Source: Clostridiales bacterium UBA4698
GTDB taxonomy: Bacteria > Bacillota > Clostridia > TANB77 > UBA1234
Length of the DNA stretch: 64,000 bases
Direction of reading: 5' to 3'
NCBI GenBank assembly: GCA_002404755.1
Contig: DHKI01000003.1
Location: 1-64,000 of the forward strand
Shown here: in pieces, positions 1-9,080 of the stretch
Layout of the letters: the number at the start of each line of letters is the position of its first letter
How positions within the stretch are numbered: position 1 is the stretch's first letter
Position numbers and translations under genes: made by a program
The notes under the pieces: generated by a model
Database searches by the model: none
What the model saw: the letters and a program-made list of their open reading frames with translations, nothing else
Told to the model about the DNA's origin: nothing

Positions 1-42
1 CATTTTCAAAAATGATTGACACATAAATTATTGGTTTGTTAG

Positions 43-866
43 CTATATTTCTTCCATGTTGGTTAGTTTCAACTGTTCAAAATTAATGTTCCTTTTCTTA
101 TAAAAATTGCAATATTCCGTAACAAAGCATTTCTCACACTTACATTGTGACTTACATACATTTTTTCCATGCAATAAAATCATTGTGTGTGCAATTTGAT
201 ACATTAAACAATCCTGTGGCAAAATGTTTTCTAATTTGTTTTTTACCACTGCTATCTGCTTTTTGTCAGAGAAATCTGGCTTTTCCGCCCATTTTTCTCC
301 AAAAATCCTTGAAATAGTTCTAAAAACATTAATATCTACAACCATGCTTGGCATATCAAATCCTAGCTCTAACATACAGTCTGCACTCTTATCCCCAACA
401 CCAGGTAAGTTCAATAACCTTTCTCTGGTTTCACTTATAGATTCCCCACGCATATTCCATATGTTTCCATTATAATATTTTTGGATATACTCGGAGAGCA
501 TGACTATTGTCTTTGTTTTTTTTTCGGCATACCGGCAACTTTTATAATCTCACCCATTTCCTCTTCATCTGCCTCTAGAACATCAGTAATAGATCTGTAC
601 TTACTCATAAACGAATTTACTGCTTTGGTTTCATTTTCTAAAGTCGTCCTCAAAGACAAAATAATTGCAATCAAAGTATAGTATGGGCTCTTCCTCTTAG
701 TTTCTAAAGGATGAGATGGTCTTGGATAAGTTTGATTTTCTACAAAAGAATATTTTTCAGAAAATTTTAATATTATTGTCAATAACTTATTTGTATCTTC
801 GCTATTACCGTATTTTTCGATATTTTTTGTAATTAGTTCTTTTACCTGTTCATCATTTTTTATCAT
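43..866 (-). pseudogene. Endonuclease III-like DNA glycosylase, split by a frameshift
   Basis: Two abutting open frames (504-866 and 43-501) are the N- and C-terminal halves of one HhH-GPD glycosylase. The first half carries the helical segment ILSLRTT. The second carries the helix-hairpin-helix LPGVGDKSAD with the catalytic-type Lys, VVDINVFR with the Asp expected from the family VDTHVxR motif, and a C-terminal cysteine cluster (CKCEKC then C after five residues) like the endonuclease III iron-sulfur loop. The break is in a run of nine A (coding sense, near 513-521). A tenth A would join the frames as MPKKKTKTIVMLSEYI, about 272 residues, longer than typical endonuclease III. Its ATG overlaps the stop of the upstream gene by 4 nt, so it is the last gene of the operon. 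It may act on damaged or modified bases. Whether the lesion is real, phase-variable or a sequencing error cannot be told here. Confidence 0.75.
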
Positions 867-1432
867 ATAAAAGCCTCTTTTATCACATTCTCCGAGTATT
901 TTAAATAATATTCGTTGTTTTCATTCTCATCTATCTCTGCAACCACTTTGTCTGAATCAATTGGGCATAAGACATTACTCAATGGATAAGAATTTTCTTC
1001 TATCTTCATTTTACCATCATATTTTTTGTATTTAAACGGTATCTCCGTTTTTAATATTTTACATTTTCCCATTTTATTTATAAAGCAATACGCTCTAATA
1101 ATTTCGACTTGTTCTCCATTAATTAAATACTTGTCATTAACGATTTCTTCTATGTAATCTTTAACATTCTCCCTAAGCATTCCTTTCATTTTTATTCCAT
1201 CATCTATACCAATTATATACTCAAAATCATTTTCTTTAATGCTTAAATATACTTGTTTTGCTTTATTATATGCTCTTGACTCTATATCTCCTTCTTCTTT
1301 ATCATTTTTAGTTAAATTTTCTATGTCATATAAGCTATAATATTCATAACTTTCTTTGCTTATTTTGTCTAATATTTTTGTTATAACCGCAAACTTATCT
1401 TTGTTCTTGGTAGCTATCAATATTTTTTTCAT
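863..1432 (-). CDS. HAM1/RdgB-like nucleoside triphosphate pyrophosphatase homologue
   Basis: The 189-residue product starts with MKKILIATKNKDKFAVI, matching the family opening (I-x-x-A-T-x-N-x-x-K) of non-canonical purine NTP pyrophosphatases. It has IGIDDGI near residue 75, where the family has ADDSGL. The middle and C-terminus are divergent, with many Lys and Glu. Known members hydrolyse ITP, XTP or modified dNTPs to monophosphates. Here the substrate is unknown, and its position between a Mom-like gene and a glycosylase suggests handling of an unusual nucleotide. A strong GAGGAGG ribosome site lies before the ATG at 1432. It overlaps the upstream gene by 38 nt and the downstream one by 4 nt, so translation is probably coupled. 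The family call is fairly safe; the substrate is inference. Confidence 0.6.
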   Translation of the reverse strand: MKKILIATKNKDKFAVITKILDKISKESYEYYSLYDIENLTKNDKEEGDIESRAYNKAKQVYLSIKENDFEYIIGIDDGIKMKGMLRENVKDYIEEIVNDKYLINGEQVEIIRAYCFINKMGKCKILKTEIPFKYKKYDGKMKIEENSYPLSNVLCPIDSDKVVAEIDENENNEYYLKYSENVIKEAFI

Positions 1433-2102
1433 CCATTACCTCCTCTAATACTCGATTATAAATTTTCTTATCCATAGCATAAATTTTTCCTTTCGCTATT
1501 TCTTGCTGCTTTTTGTCATCTAAACATAAAATAATTTCATTCAGTGGCAATACATTAAACTTATTTTCGATATACTCCAATTTATTTTTTTCAATTTCTC
1601 TCCTTGTCATGTATTCCACTGCACCTCCTTGCTTACCATAAGTGAATTTAACTGGTCTTAGTGCAAAAGGCGTAAAATTACATCCTAAAAAAGAAGATGC
1701 TTTAAAGCCTAAATTTGGATTAATTGTAGTTGTGATAGCCTGTAAATTTTTGTTTACTTTTCCCTCCTGTTTTAGCTTTTTCCACTCGTTCTTTGCTTCA
1801 TTTATTGAATGTTGAAATAGGGAGCTAATTATATTTGATGGTGCAGAATTTGAGCACCATGCTCTTGTCATTTCTAATGTATTCTGAGGTTCGACTTCTA
1901 AATAATGTAATAATTGTTTTTTATATTCTCTATCTTGTTTAGAAAATGACACCCATGCTATAGGCAATACACTCTCTTCTCCAAACGCCCCATAAGCAAA
2001 AAGCTCATCTTCTCTTGGTGTATGCAAGTAATGACAATTCTTAGCTATAAATTTACTAACTTCCTTATCTACTTTTTTATAAGTAATATTTTTTAATGAC
2101 AT
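1395..2102 (-). CDS. GNAT-fold protein resembling phage Mom DNA-modification proteins
   Basis: The product has 235 residues. Features that recall the Mom branch of the GNAT superfamily are CHYLHTP near residue 23, an alternating strand region (AYGAFGEE, PIAWVSF), LEMTRAW, and then the block from ITTTINPNLGF through SSFLGCNFTPF, which parallels the family segment of a conserved acidic/Pro turn followed by G and an asparagine-phenylalanine pair. In phage Mu, Mom converts adenine in DNA to a carbamoylmethyl derivative that blocks restriction. This gene overlaps the kinase gene by 10 nt and the HAM1-like gene by 38 nt, so it sits in the middle of one transcript. The assignment is by eye from motif order. 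A different GNAT activity is possible. Confidence 0.42.
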   Translation of the reverse strand: MSLKNITYKKVDKEVSKFIAKNCHYLHTPREDELFAYGAFGEESVLPIAWVSFSKQDREYKKQLLHYLEVEPQNTLEMTRAWCSNSAPSNIISSLFQHSINEAKNEWKKLKQEGKVNKNLQAITTTINPNLGFKASSFLGCNFTPFALRPVKFTYGKQGGAVEYMTRREIEKNKLEYIENKFNVLPLNEIILCLDDKKQQEIAKGKIYAMDKKIYNRVLEEVMDEKNIDSYQEQR

Positions 2103-3252
2103 ATTTTTTTATTTTCTGATGAGTTCAATTTGCTCATAACTTTTTTTATAAAATCATCATTATATAAAACATCTAATCGTTCTATTTGATTTTTTATTTC
2201 ATTATTGACCAATTCGTAATTTAAATTTACCTTTTTTTCTATTAGACAATCCACAAATTCATTTAAATTATCTTCTCTACTTTTTATTCCATTATCCATT
2301 TCTCTAAGTAGTGAACTATCACCTTTAAATACTTTTTCTATATTATATGAGCACATTTTTATCAAAACTTGGTACTCTAAATCTGTTCTACTTATGTATT
2401 CTTTATTTACTAAATATCTATCTATGTTTCTCTCTAAGTATGCTTTTATAACCTCCAAAAATGGATTAAACATCCATTTGAAATTTTGCCTTTCTATTGA
2501 TGAAGTAGCTTGTAATTCTTCAAACTTTTGTTTTTTGCTTTCTATCTTTTCAATTTCATCAATAACGATACTAGTCACTTGTTCTTCTGAAAGTTCTGTT
2601 GTATCCACATAAATCATATTATATACATCTTCATTAAAATTTTAGTTTGCTCCATACCATCCCTATTATTTCTGTCCAATACTTCATTATATGCAGACAA
2701 TACGCTTTCATACGCCATTGAATTTCTACCGTACAGTCTTTGAGCAGCTTTTTCATTACTAATATCCAAAAAAACAGTAGTGAATTTAGTTGTATCAAGT
2801 TCTGTAATATTATGACCTGTCAAAGCATAATTCTTTTTTCTTTTTGCAATATCAACATTTATAAACTGTAGTATTCTGTTTCTTACCATGTTAGACTTAG
2901 CGACCACTGATACAATCTCATTAACTTCTTTGCTATACAAACTTTCTTCAAGTAATATTTTGCCATGTAAGCACAGTTTTCCATCTACTACTTCTAATTC
3001 ATCCAGAGCCTTTTCAATAGTTCAACTCCATCTAAAAATTGCTTTGGATATTCTATTTTCCTCTTCGGCATCATTTTTACATAATTTTTCACAATCAGGA
3101 TTTATTGTTGTTTCATTTAGCAAGCAAAGTGCTAAATACCTGTATAGCTGACCCGTATCCAAAACACTCATATTATATTTTTTCTTTAGATTATTCAGCA
3201 GTGTATTTTTTCCAGAAGCAACCGGTCCAATAATAAACAAATTTTGAGTCAT
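2093..3252 (-). pseudogene. Cytidylate-kinase-like (d)NMP kinase with extra C-terminal domain, broken frame
   Basis: Three open stretches (3022-3252, 2614-2940, 2093-2617) together read as one P-loop NMP kinase. The first has the Walker A motif GPVASGKNT and LDTGQLYRYLAL. The second has the GHNITELD...FTTVFLDIS core and RNNRDG (the family lid RD). The third opens with MIYVDTTELSEEQV, matching the family IDTS/T segment. An in-frame TGA at 3022-3024 separates parts one and two, which are otherwise in the same frame. A one-base deletion near 2630-2640 separates two and three: one more T gives KIFNEDVYNMIYVDTT. About 140 helical, charged residues follow the kinase fold and have no counterpart in ordinary Cmk. 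ATG 3252 is preferred because GGAGGG lies just upstream. It is the first gene of the operon. Substrate unknown. Confidence 0.65.
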
Positions 3253-3355
3253 GTTTCCCTCCAACTAATTTTCTTACAACATATTTTCTTCTTTAGTTGA
3301 ATATTTGCCTATTTTATAGTTCATGAATTAATTACAAAATAAAACCTATGCCTGC

Positions 3356-3384
3356 ATTATAATCCATATCAAAAGTAAATTCAA
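3356..3384 (-). promoter_or_regulatory. Sigma-A-type promoter of the kinase/Mom-like/HAM1-like/glycosylase operon
   Basis: On the minus strand TTGAAT (3379-3384) is followed after 17 bases by a perfect TATAAT (3356-3361). It lies about 105 bases upstream of the kinase start and downstream of the convergently spaced activase gene, so the four-gene operon has its own promoter. Confidence 0.65.
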
Positions 3385-3477
3385 TACTTTTTTGGGATTT
3401 TTTGTTTTTTGCTTTTGAGTAATTCATAGCATTTTTGTTCTTTATCTGTTTATTAGAAGTTTCTTAATTTAAAACGT

Positions 3478-6400
3478 TCACACCAATATTTTGCTTTCTA
3501 AATTGTCTTTTGCGACTGTCATCATTAGCTTTATTCTATTAGTTTGGTTTGTTTCACTTGCTCCTGGGTCATAGTCAATTGGTACTATATTTGCTTTTGG
3601 GTATTTTGTTCTTATCTTTTTTATCATTCCTTTACCTACTACATGGTTTGGAAGACACGCAAATGGCTGAACACAAACTATGTTATCAATTCCGTGTTCT
3701 ATATACTCTATCATTTCTGCTGTTAAGAGCCAACCTTCTCCTGTTTGATTTCCAAGCGATAATATTTTGTCGACTTTTTCTGATAACTTCCATATATCTA
3801 TTGGTAATAAATAATCCCTATTTGACATTTGAAGCGCTTTTCGAGAGTCTTTTTCAAATGAGTTTATTATTTTTAAAGCAAATTTAAATATTTCTGATTT
3901 GTTTTTGTCTAAGTTCATTAGTTTATGCCATGTTATGCTTGGCGTTGCCGCATATTTTACAAATCCCATGAAGTCTGGCATTGTAACTTCCGCGCCCTCT
4001 GCTTCTAGTTTTTCTATTATATTGTTATTTCCAAATGGATGATATTTTATTAAAATCTCTCCAACAATTCCTACTTTTGGCTTTCTTTGATGCAAATTGA
4101 CTTCTATTTTTTCAAAATCATCTACCATTTCGTAAATACTTTTTCTGAAATCTTTTATACTTCCGTTTTCTAGGATATCTTTGCATTTTGTCATCCATTT
4201 TTCGTATATTTCTTCAGTGTCACCTTTATGCACTTCATAAGCTCTATTTTTTAGCAATAGTTTTTGCAATAAATCACCATATACAACTGCTTTTAATAGT
4301 TTATCTATCATCTTTGGCGTAAGCTTGAAACCTGGCATTTTCTCCATACCACTAAAGTTAAATGATATTACAGGTACATTTGCAAATCCAGCATCTTTTA
4401 AAGCTTTTCTAATGAAAGCTATATAATTTGTTGCTCTGCAACCTCCACCAGTTTGTGACATCATGACTGCTGTCTTTTCTACATCATATTCACCAGATTC
4501 AAGCGCTTCTATCATCTGTCCTGTTGTTAATATTGATGGATAACAAGCATCATTATTAACATATTTTAGGCCAACTTCTACTGTATGTGCTGTACACTCA
4601 CGAAGTAGTTTAACATTATAACCATATTTTTTTAACACTGCTTGCAATAACTCGAAATGTATTGGTGCCATTTGCGGTATCAATATTGTATAATCTTTTT
4701 TCATTTCTTTATCAAATATCTTTTTTTCTATTTCATATTCGCCAACTTGAGTTTCTTTTGGCACTACGCAAGTTTCACGCTTATTCATACTTGCTAATAG
4801 TGATCTTATTCTAATTCTTATTGCACCTAGATTGTTCACTTCGTCTATTTTTATCAAAGTATACATCTTTCCGAAGCTTTTTAATATTTCTTCAACTTGG
4901 TCAGTTGTTACTGCATCAACACCGCAACCAAATGAGTTTAATTGAACTAGTTCTATGTTTTCATGTTTACCAACAAAATCTGCTGCAGCATATAGTCTTG
5001 CATGATATGTCCACTGGTCTACAACTCTAAGTGGTCTCTTTGGTTGTACTAATCCTGCGACACTATCTTCTGTTAACACACAAAGTCCTAGACTTGTAAT
5101 CATTTTATCTATTCCATGATTTATTTCTGGATCTACATGATAAGGTCTTCCTGCAAGCACGATTCCCTTTAAATTATTATCTTTTATATATTCTAATGTT
5201 TCTTTTCCTTTTTCTAAGATATCTTTTTTGCATTTTTGATACTCTTTTTCCGCTTCTTCAGCAGCTTCTGTAAGTTCACCCTTACTAAACCTATATTCAC
5301 TAAACTCAGGTAGTTCTAAAATTGTCTTTACAAGCTTTTTAGTATCAAATGGCAAGAAACTGTTTATAAATTTAATTTCATTTAATTCTTCTACATTGTT
5401 TTTCAAAACTTCAGGGTACGAAATTACAATCGGGCAATTATAATGATTATCCGAATCTTTGAATTCTTTCCTAGAATACGGTACACATGGGTAAAATATT
5501 GTTTTTATTCCTTGCTCTATAAGGCTCATAACATGTCCATGGCTTAACTTTGCCGGATAGCACACGGATTCAGAAGGCATTGATTCCATTCCTTTTTCAT
5601 AAGTTTTCCTATTACTCTTTTCGGATATTACAACTCTAAAGCCAAGCTTGGTTAGGAAAGTAAACCAGAAAGGATAATCTTCATACATATTCAAAACTCT
5701 TGGTATTCCTATCGTTCCTCTATAAGCCTTTTCTTCGCTAAGTGGCTCATAATCAAAAATCCTTTTGTATTTGTATGCGTACATATTAGGCAAATTCAAA
5801 TTAGCCTTATCTCTTCCAGCACCTTTTTCACATCTATTTCCTGATATAAACTTCTTTCCGTTTGAAAATTCATTTATCGTTAAAAAGCAATTGTTCTCGC
5901 ATCCCTTACACCTTGTGTGAGTTATGCTTACAGTTAAAGTTTCTAACTCATCTTTTTTAAATACTTTTGAAACATAGTTTTTATCATTTAATGAATCAAA
6001 CTTTTCTTTTGCAAGTATAGCTACACCATAGGCTCCCATAAGTCCTGCAATGTCAGGTCTTACAACATTTTTTCCAACTATAATTTCAAAAGCTCTTAAT
6101 ACTGCATCATTGTAAAAAGTTCCACCTTGCACAACTATATTGTCTCCAAGAGTCGCAACATCTCTTACTTTCATAACTTTCTGTATTGCGTTCTTTATAA
6201 CTGAGTATGAAAGACCTGCTGAAATATCGCCAACTGTATACCCCTCTTTTTGTGCCTGCTTAATTTTTGAATTCATAAATACAGTACATCTCGAACCTAA
6301 ATTTACTGGTTTTCTCGCCTTAATAGCTTCATCAACAAATTCTTGTATGCTCAAATTCAAGCTTTTTGCAAAAGTCTCTATAAATGAACCACAACCTGAT

Positions 6401-7737
6401 GAACATGCCTCATTTAACATGATGTTATCAATAGCACCGTCCTTGATACTTATATATTTCATATCTTGTCCGCCGATATCCACTATACTTGTAACATTTG
6501 GCATAAATTTTTTAGCAGCACTATAATGTGCTATAGTCTCTATTTCATTTAGTTCGATATTTAAAGCTGACTGAATCAACTTTTCACCATAGCCTGTAAC
6601 ACCAGCATACCTAATCGTAACTTGCTTCGGCAAAACATCATATAGCTTTTCCATCATTTTTATTACACTTTGAAGAGGACTTCCTTCGTTACTTTTATAA
6701 TTTTCATATAGTAAATTTCCGTCTGATGAAATTAAAACAAGCTTACTAGTTGTCGAACCTGCATCTATTCCTAAAAAGGCATCTCCCTTATAATTATTTA
6801 AAGGTTTTCTTCTTATCTTATCAGCTTCATGTCTCTTTTTAAATTCTTTATACTCTGCATCAACTGTAAAAAGCGGATTTAGAGGCACCGTTGTGTCGTC
6901 ATGAGCATATTTTAACATTTGGATTTTCGCTCTCAATTTTTCTACATTTATTGCATTGTAATTCACAGAATCAAGTGCGGCACCTTTTGCAACGAAAAGA
7001 TGTGCATCTTCCGGAATTATTATTTCATCATCTGATAATTTCAAAGTCTCTATAAATCTTTTCCTAAGCTCAGATAAATAATTTAGCGGTCCGCCCAAAA
7101 AGGCAACATTGCCCTTTATTGGTCTACCACAGGCCAAGCCACTTATAGTTTGATTAACTACAGCCTGCAAAATAGAAGCAGCAATATCTTCCTTTGCAGC
7201 GCCTTCATTTAAAAGCGGTTGAATATCTGACTTAGCAAACACACCGCAACGAGAGGCAATTGGATAAATAGTATTGTGTTTTTTAGCAAGTTCATTTAAA
7301 CCTAGTGTATCCGTATCCAATAGCAGTGCCATTTGGTCTAAAAAAGCACCTGTTCCACCAGCACAAGTACCATTCATTCTTTGTTCTATTGATTTATCAA
7401 AATATATAATTTTTGCATCTTCTCCACCTAATTCTATTACAACATCAGTTCTTGGAATATACTTTTCAACTGCTCTTTTGCACGATATAACTTCTTGTAT
7501 AAAAGGTAAATCCAATAATTTCGAAACAAACATCGCCCCTGAACCGGTTAATGCAATATTAAAATCATAACCAGGAAATTTTTCTATTAAATTCTCTAAA
7601 CATGTACAAACCGTATTTTTAGTATCTGAAAAATGTCGTTCATATGAACTATGAATTATTTTCAAGCTTTCATCCATAACTACAACTTTAACAGTTGTAG
7701 ACCCAACATCTAACCCTATATGCAAAACTCTTTTCAT
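3478..7737 (-). CDS. 2-hydroxyacyl-CoA dehydratase activase-type giant protein (BadF/BadG/HgdC family, duplicated)
   Basis: The 1419-residue product has two tandem ASKHA ATPase domains. The first has GLDVGSTTVKVVVMD, ELGGEDAK and NGTCAGGTGAF. The second, near residues 320-580, has GIDAGSTTSKLVLIS, VDIGGQDMK and NEACSSGCGSF. The cysteine in each G-x-C/S-x-G loop is the ligand type that holds the shared 4Fe-4S cluster of activases. Next come a Cys-rich segment (TRCKGCENNC) and a long C-terminal HgdB/DUF2229-like part with RPYHVDPEINHG. Classical activases use ATP to drive one electron into 2-hydroxyacyl-CoA dehydratases. These large fused forms are widespread in Clostridia, but their substrate is not established. 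The gene stands alone with its own promoter, and no separate dehydratase genes are nearby. The ATG follows GGGGTGATACATT. Confidence 0.88.
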   Translation of the reverse strand: MKRVLHIGLDVGSTTVKVVVMDESLKIIHSSYERHFSDTKNTVCTCLENLIEKFPGYDFNIALTGSGAMFVSKLLDLPFIQEVISCKRAVEKYIPRTDVVIELGGEDAKIIYFDKSIEQRMNGTCAGGTGAFLDQMALLLDTDTLGLNELAKKHNTIYPIASRCGVFAKSDIQPLLNEGAAKEDIAASILQAVVNQTISGLACGRPIKGNVAFLGGPLNYLSELRKRFIETLKLSDDEIIIPEDAHLFVAKGAALDSVNYNAINVEKLRAKIQMLKYAHDDTTVPLNPLFTVDAEYKEFKKRHEADKIRRKPLNNYKGDAFLGIDAGSTTSKLVLISSDGNLLYENYKSNEGSPLQSVIKMMEKLYDVLPKQVTIRYAGVTGYGEKLIQSALNIELNEIETIAHYSAAKKFMPNVTSIVDIGGQDMKYISIKDGAIDNIMLNEACSSGCGSFIETFAKSLNLSIQEFVDEAIKARKPVNLGSRCTVFMNSKIKQAQKEGYTVGDISAGLSYSVIKNAIQKVMKVRDVATLGDNIVVQGGTFYNDAVLRAFEIIVGKNVVRPDIAGLMGAYGVAILAKEKFDSLNDKNYVSKVFKKDELETLTVSITHTRCKGCENNCFLTINEFSNGKKFISGNRCEKGAGRDKANLNLPNMYAYKYKRIFDYEPLSEEKAYRGTIGIPRVLNMYEDYPFWFTFLTKLGFRVVISEKSNRKTYEKGMESMPSESVCYPAKLSHGHVMSLIEQGIKTIFYPCVPYSRKEFKDSDNHYNCPIVISYPEVLKNNVEELNEIKFINSFLPFDTKKLVKTILELPEFSEYRFSKGELTEAAEEAEKEYQKCKKDILEKGKETLEYIKDNNLKGIVLAGRPYHVDPEINHGIDKMITSLGLCVLTEDSVAGLVQPKRPLRVVDQWTYHARLYAAADFVGKHENIELVQLNSFGCGVDAVTTDQVEEILKSFGKMYTLIKIDEVNNLGAIRIRIRSLLASMNKRETCVVPKETQVGEYEIEKKIFDKEMKKDYTILIPQMAPIHFELLQAVLKKYGYNVKLLRECTAHTVEVGLKYVNNDACYPSILTTGQMIEALESGEYDVEKTAVMMSQTGGGCRATNYIAFIRKALKDAGFANVPVISFNFSGMEKMPGFKLTPKMIDKLLKAVVYGDLLQKLLLKNRAYEVHKGDTEEIYEKWMTKCKDILENGSIKDFRKSIYEMVDDFEKIEVNLHQRKPKVGIVGEILIKYHPFGNNNIIEKLEAEGAEVTMPDFMGFVKYAATPSITWHKLMNLDKNKSEIFKFALKIINSFEKDSRKALQMSNRDYLLPIDIWKLSEKVDKILSLGNQTGEGWLLTAEMIEYIEHGIDNIVCVQPFACLPNHVVGKGMIKKIRTKYPKANIVPIDYDPGASETNQTNRIKLMMTVAKDNLESKILV

Positions 7738-7763
7738 AATGTATCACCCCTAAATCAATTATA

Positions 7764-7792
7764 ATTATATCGAAATGGGTCGAATTTTGCAA
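7764..7792 (-). promoter_or_regulatory. Promoter of the activase-type gene
   Basis: On the minus strand TTGCAA (7787-7792), a 17-base spacer and TATAAT (7764-7769) lie about 30 bases upstream of the start codon. Confidence 0.55.
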
Positions 7793-7920
7793 TAAATTTG
7801 TCCGAAGGCACAGAAATTACATAATTTATAAAAATTTAGCAAATAAATTCTAGTGTTAATGCATATTTCACATATTATGGTTATATTTTGTAAACTTTAT
7901 ATGAAAATTTTGGAAATCAC

Positions 7921-7949
7921 TTGATTTATTTAGATTTCTATTATATAAT
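7921..7949 (+). promoter_or_regulatory. Promoter of the orphan gene at 7985
   Basis: TTGATT (7921-7926), a 17-base spacer and TATAAT (7944-7949) precede an AGGAGGA ribosome site at 7971-7977 on the plus strand. Confidence 0.65.
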
Positions 7950-7984
7950 AAAGTTCCAAAATAAATTTATAGGAGGATTTGTCT

Positions 7985-8371
7985 ATGTTGGCAAATGAAG
8001 AGAGAACGATCGTTATGATCAAGAACGGAAACGCACCGATGAAGGTGGCTGATGTTGCCTCTTGTTGGTCCGAGGATGCTCATCAGTGGAGATACGACTT
8101 CACTCGTAGCACGTTCGAAAACCGGAACGCTTTAGCACTGCTCGTCTATAACCACAAGGATGTTCACTTCACAGAAGACGAAAGGTTACGTGACTATCTG
8201 AGAAATTGCGAGGCTTTTTGCCATACCGAAAAGTATGAGAAGTGTCGCAAAGCAATTGAGGAGATTAACGCTTGCCCACTCGGTACCGAAACTTTGATTT
8301 CCACAAGCCTGAAAGAAGTATTTTACTCTTGGTTTCAGGCTTGGCTTCAAGAAAACGGTTTTACTAAGTAA
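7985..8371 (+). CDS. Orphan protein of unknown function, compositionally distinct
   Basis: The product has 128 residues and is not recognised. It is soluble and acidic, with five cysteines (near residues 28, 72, 79, 87 and 96), many aromatic residues, and no signal peptide or membrane segment. ATG 7985 is chosen over the in-frame TTG at 7979 because AGGAGG then sits 8 bases upstream. It is one of very few plus-strand genes, with its own near-consensus promoter and a strong terminator. The first 120 bases contain 57 G or C, about 47 per cent, well above the general level of the window, and C-ending codons and GAG are common. That suggests recent acquisition or a different selection regime. Confidence 0.7.
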   Translation: MLANEERTIVMIKNGNAPMKVADVASCWSEDAHQWRYDFTRSTFENRNALALLVYNHKDVHFTEDERLRDYLRNCEAFCHTEKYEKCRKAIEEINACPLGTETLISTSLKEVFYSWFQAWLQENGFTK

Positions 8372-8410
8372 TTTTTATCACTTAGTAGCATAACTTTTAA
8401 GGTTATATTT

Positions 8411-8439
8411 AAAAAGGTTCCAATGTATGGGACCTTTTT
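8411..8439 (+). terminator. Rho-independent terminator after the orphan gene
   Basis: AAAAAGGTTCC and GGGACCTTTTT form an 11-bp stem (one G-U pair) around a 7-base loop. The A and T ends make it usable in both directions. Confidence 0.8.
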
Positions 8440-8484
8440 AAATGTTATTAATTTACCTATTTACATATTCCACAACCTAACGCA

Positions 8485-8515
8485 AAAACAAGTGGCCTAT
8501 TTTACCACTTGTTTT
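8485..8515 (-). terminator. Terminator of hpf
   Basis: AAAACAAGTGG and CCACTTGTTTT form an 11-bp stem immediately downstream of the hpf stop codon. The minus-strand transcript ends in a U run. Confidence 0.8.
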
Positions 8516-8520
8516 TTATA

Positions 8521-9048
8521 TTATTCTGGAACTACTATTCCGAATGTTCCATCTCCTCTTTGATATATAACGTTTACTGCGTTTGTTTCAACATTTATAA
8601 ATGCTAAAAACATATCTTTGCTTTCTTCTATTTTTAATTTAGCATCTTCAACAGTTATTGGTTTTATTTCATATGTTTTTGTCTTTGTGATTTTTCTAGC
8701 ATTTTCTTTATCTTCACCTTTGAACATTCCCATTATTTTATCCTTTAAAGATGCATCTCTATTCTTTCCAATTTTCTTTTCCTTTTCCTTTCTAAGTTGT
8801 CTTTCCGCTCTATCCATTGCTAAATCTATAGAAGCATACAAATCTGCATTTTTTTCTTCTACTCTTAAAAATTCTCCGTCATGATTAATTTGAATTTCAA
8901 CAATTTGATCTTCTCTTTCAACGCTACATACAACATTAACGTCTGTATTTTTTCCTTCGAATTTTTCTAATCTTTCACATCTTTTTTCAATATATTCTCT
9001 AATTGCATCTGTAATTTCAATATTTTTACCTGTTACTTTAATATTCAT
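8521..9048 (-). CDS. hpf: Ribosome hibernation-promoting factor, long form
   Basis: The product has 175 residues, the usual length of long HPF in Firmicutes. Residues 1-100 are the HPF/RaiA domain that binds the decoding region of the 30S subunit: MNIKVTGKNIEITDAIREYI, EIQINHDGEFLRV and YASIDLAMDRAERQLRK. A charged linker leads to the C-terminal dimerisation domain (residues about 120-175), ending in RGDGTFGIVVPE. Long HPF pairs two 70S ribosomes into inactive 100S particles in stationary phase. A GAGGAATT ribosome site precedes the ATG, and the gene has its own terminator. Confidence 0.95.
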   Translation of the reverse strand: MNIKVTGKNIEITDAIREYIEKRCERLEKFEGKNTDVNVVCSVEREDQIVEIQINHDGEFLRVEEKNADLYASIDLAMDRAERQLRKEKEKKIGKNRDASLKDKIMGMFKGEDKENARKITKTKTYEIKPITVEDAKLKIEESKDMFLAFINVETNAVNVIYQRGDGTFGIVVPE

Positions 9049-9080
9049 AATAATTCCTCCTCAATTCTTTAACAAACACT

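Noticed and set aside
2093..3252. TGA reassigned to an amino acid, to explain the in-frame TGA in the kinase gene
   Set aside because: RF2 is present with its TGA-dependent frameshift, the 14500-64000 genes use TGA as a normal stop, and the same gene also has a one-base deletion.
3478..7737. Artificial fusion or assembly join, because the protein is 1419 residues
   Set aside because: The order ASKHA-ASKHA-HgdB-like is the normal form of this clostridial protein group, and the frame is continuous.
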